DNA of 15,843 nt from Planctomycetota bacterium (GTDB lineage: Bacteria; Planctomycetota; Planctomycetia; Pirellulales; Pirellulaceae): assembly GCA_024277285.1 (NCBI GenBank), contig JAJRVM010000356.1, positions 1-15,843 on the forward strand, read 5' to 3'. Shown piece by piece: positions 14,464 through 15,843 of the stretch (position 1 is its first letter; each line of letters starts with the position of its first letter). Below the pieces are notes generated by a model. The model worked only from the letters and a program-made list of their open reading frames with translations, searched no databases and was not told the DNA's origin. Position numbers and translations under genes: made by a program.

Positions 14464-14838
14464 AGGAGTCGCTGCGCTTCGGCAATCGTGTGTGCCACGG
14501 TGTGCTCGAACGACTTTCCCATCCTGATCGATCGAGCACTTCTGACAGGTCAAACGCCACGCCGTCGCTCACTGCACGCAGTGTGAACCGTCGTGCGACT
14601 CCGCCGTTGGTAACTCGATCGGCGTTTCGCACTGCTCAAATCGGCGTTTGCGTTTGCGCATCGTGGCTGTGGCTTTTTCTGAGTGTCTGGAGTTGCAAGA
14701 CGTTTGGAATGAGCAGTGGCACGGACGCGCAGTGCGATCCTCCAGCATCTGAACGTTCCCGATACGGGTGTTGCCAAGCCGCATCAATCATGGCCGAATA
14801 TTCGTCGGCGTCTGTCGTATCGGCTGCCGTCTGGTTGA
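14464..14838. other. Intergenic region after the kinase gene, nothing recognised
   Basis: About 375 bp. Frames on both strands are short or run into the palindromic repeat and have no familiar motif. There is a short direct repeat ATCGGCGTTT (twice around 14620-14650). No terminator with a T-run was found after the kinase stop. Confidence 0.55.
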
Positions 14839-14929
14839 GAGCCACGACGCCTGCCTCCGTTTTGGAAAGCTGCGCAGCGTGCAAATTACCTGCACTGCCA
14901 AAACGGAGGCAGGCGTGAATAATGGACCA
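14839..14929 (+). repeat. Palindromic repeat, copy 3 (91 bp, between kinase and toxin-antitoxin)
   Basis: Arms at 14844-14865 and 14898-14916 pair perfectly over 19 bp. The centre can fold into two small hairpins, GCTGCGCAGC and GTGCA-AATTACC-TGCAC, giving a three-way junction. The flanks GAGCC and GTGAATAATGG are shared with copy 2. Confidence 0.93.
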
Positions 14930-14951
14930 AGTATGGGAGTGGGGAGTCGGC

Positions 14952-14980
14952 TTGACTTGACCACTTCAATTGACTATATT
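14952..14980 (+). promoter_or_regulatory. Promoter and possible operator of the Phd/VapC operon
   Basis: TTGACT (14952-14957) and TATATT (14975-14980) are exactly 17 nt apart, a good sigma70 arrangement 35 nt before the antitoxin start. The 8-bp palindrome TCAATTGA (14966-14973) abuts the -10, with a further ATTGA at 14984-14988. Phd-family antitoxins usually repress their own promoter, so this is a likely operator. Confidence 0.6.
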
Positions 14981-15015
14981 TGCATTGATGACTTTTGCTT
15001 GGGAGGAGTGCCCAG

Positions 15016-15249
15016 ATGAAGACGATGGGGATCAGCGAGTTCAAGGCGCATGCGCTCAAGATTCTCGATACCATTGCCAAATCGCATGAGAGCCTGATTA
15101 TTACCAAACGTGGCAAGCCCTTGGTGCAAATCAACTCGTGTGTGTCGGAAGCAACGGGTGCGCGGCCTGGGAAACTTGCACATACGCTGGTATTCGAGAA
15201 GGATATTGTCACTCCCTTGGAAGAAGGTGAATGGGAGGCGTGCCAGTGA
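15016..15249 (+). CDS. Phd/YefM-family antitoxin
   Basis: A 77-residue protein, normal length for the family. The N-terminal part has the classical Phd/YefM DNA-binding fold signature: MGISEFKAHALKILDTIAK, ESLIITKRGKPLVQI (residues 4-40). The C-terminal part (HTLVFEKDIVTPLEEGEWEA) matches the region that wraps the toxin, with a DIV.PLEE.EWEA motif common in antitoxins paired with PIN toxins. The ATG at 15016 is preferred over an in-frame start at 14995, because GGGAGGAG lies at 15001-15008 just upstream. The gene overlaps the toxin gene by four bases, so the two are co-translated. It should neutralise the toxin and repress the operon. Confidence 0.93.
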   Translation: MKTMGISEFKAHALKILDTIAKSHESLIITKRGKPLVQINSCVSEATGARPGKLAHTLVFEKDIVTPLEEGEWEACQ

Positions 15250-15644
15250 AGTATCTGCTGGATACGCATGCCTGGATCTGGTGGCAGGTCAACCCGAAGA
15301 AGATCTCAAGAAAAGTGTTGTCCCTCCTCAAAGACCCGGCGTGTTACGAGGAGTTACTCCTCTCCGCGATTTCCCCCTGGGAGTTTTGCAAACTGCTCGA
15401 AAAAGGGCGACTTGGCATCAACTGTGATCCGGAGAAGTGGCTTACGACTGCCCTCGACATGCCCAAACTGAGAATCGTTGCGCTGACGCCGCGCATCGCA
15501 CTCGCGTCAACGACTCTGCCTGCTCGCTTTCACAACGATCCGGCTGATCAGATCATCGTGGCAACCGCTCGGGCGGAGCAGGCCACGCTGATGACGAAAG
15601 ATGCGCGGATTCAAGAATACCGCCACGTACAGAGCGTTTGGTAA
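15246..15644 (+). CDS. vapC: PIN-domain RNase toxin (VapC family)
   Basis: A 132-residue protein, typical VapC size. Acidic PIN residues are present: Asp6 (LLDTHAWIW), Glu46 (SPWEF), Asp98 and Asp101 (HNDPADQIIVATA), with Asp119 in MTKDARI. Such enzymes are Mg-dependent endoribonucleases that often cut tRNA or rRNA and arrest growth when freed from the antitoxin; the target here is unknown. The GTG at 15246 is chosen as start because it forms a GTGA overlap with the antitoxin stop codon and GGGAGG lies at 15233-15238, 7 nt upstream. ATG 15231 is in frame but would sit on that ribosome-binding site. The acidic set is complete, so the toxin is probably functional. Confidence 0.93.
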   Translation: MKYLLDTHAWIWWQVNPKKISRKVLSLLKDPACYEELLLSAISPWEFCKLLEKGRLGINCDPEKWLTTALDMPKLRIVALTPRIALASTTLPARFHNDPADQIIVATARAEQATLMTKDARIQEYRHVQSVW

Positions 15645-15654
15645 CAGAACGCGC

Positions 15655-15702
15655 GAGAACGCCTGCCTCCGTTTTGGAAAGCTGCGCAGCTTGCAAATTA
15701 CC
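15655..15702 (+). repeat. Palindromic repeat, copy 4 (left half only)
   Basis: It starts GAGAACGCCTGCC (a 3-base deletion relative to copy 1) and matches the left arm and centre up to AAATTACC. It then departs from the family; the right arm is missing, although GCACTGCC reappears at about 15746-15753, as if the element had been interrupted or had decayed. It begins 10 nt after the toxin stop codon. Alternative pairing GCTTGC/GCAAGC is possible with the following sequence. Confidence 0.85.
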
Positions 15703-15824
15703 GTGTCTTTGCGGCAAGCGTGCAATTTCGAGCGATGACCCGCTAGCACTGCCGGCAAGGCGAGAAGGGGCGCGGGTAGAGTCTGTCTCTGGTTGAGAAT
15801 TCTTCCGGTGGGCGGAGTGGCACG

Positions 15825-15843
15825 ATGTCGGATGTGCGGCGAC
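15825..15843 (+). CDS. Possible start of a further gene (cut by the window end)
   Basis: ATG at 15825 opens MSDVRR to the window edge, and GGCGGAG at 15811-15817 is a good ribosome-binding site 7 nt upstream. Only six codons are visible, so product and reality are unknown. Confidence 0.3.

Noticed and set aside
14569..14661. Minus-strand small frame beginning MRKRKRRFEQCE, reminiscent of LEPR-type planctomycete N-termini
   Set aside because: Only 30 residues; it lacks the LEPR core and has no continuation. Probably chance in a gene-free stretch.
124..15702. Palindromic repeats interpreted as integron attC sites or a CRISPR array
   Set aside because: There is no GTTRRRY/RYYYAAC core pair, spacing is in kilobases rather than tens of bases, and no integrase or cas gene is present.

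Overview
The window looks like a planctomycete-type (Planctomycetota) chromosome fragment. The best indicators are a Zn-ribbon Ser/Thr kinase fused to a long WD40 tail, a beta-helix protein ending in the typical FKPIPF tail, a secreted five-bladed-propeller glycosidase-like protein and a neutral-ceramidase-fold protein. This is family-level recognition by eye; no taxonomic search was run.

Layout. 1-123 is the 3' end of a beta-helix protein (+). 291-1979 is a secreted GH32/GH43-like propeller protein (+) whose C-terminus runs into a palindromic element. 2478-3491 is a secreted tetraheme c-type cytochrome with a PKD domain (+). It converges on three minus-strand genes: an exported parvulin-type prolyl isomerase (3657-4679), a subtilisin-like protease (4680-6374) and a secreted octaheme cytochrome (6685-8340). 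8851-10428 is a ceramidase-like hydrolase (-). 11230-14463 is the kinase/WD40 protein (+). 15016-15644 is a Phd/VapC toxin-antitoxin operon (+). A new gene may begin at 15825.

The centre of interest is 2478-8340. Two different multiheme cytochromes and the protease all end in the same roughly 87-residue C-terminal domain (SW..(R/K)(I/V)P(L/F) to VFNFxGxxSxW). The protease and the octaheme protein also share a TIG/IPT-like domain just before it, with strong similarity visible even in the DNA. The protease stop codon touches the start codon of the prolyl isomerase. A set of secreted cytochromes, a secreted protease, a PPIase and one shared C-terminal domain suggests a dedicated module for maturing, anchoring or assembling extracellular multiheme cytochromes. 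It recalls the Geobacter OmcZ-protease and OmcS-PPIase neighbourhoods, but has a different domain design.

A second layer is a family of roughly 80-91 bp palindromic repeats, all in the same orientation, at four gene boundaries (124-204, 10917-11007, 14839-14929 and a partial copy at 15655-15702). They bracket the kinase gene and then the toxin-antitoxin operon. Other intergenic DNA carries short tandem repeats, a 10-base C tract, a REP-like hairpin element, a possible IS3-family end and a well-formed intrinsic terminator at 6579-6625. No tRNA, rRNA or CRISPR array was seen.
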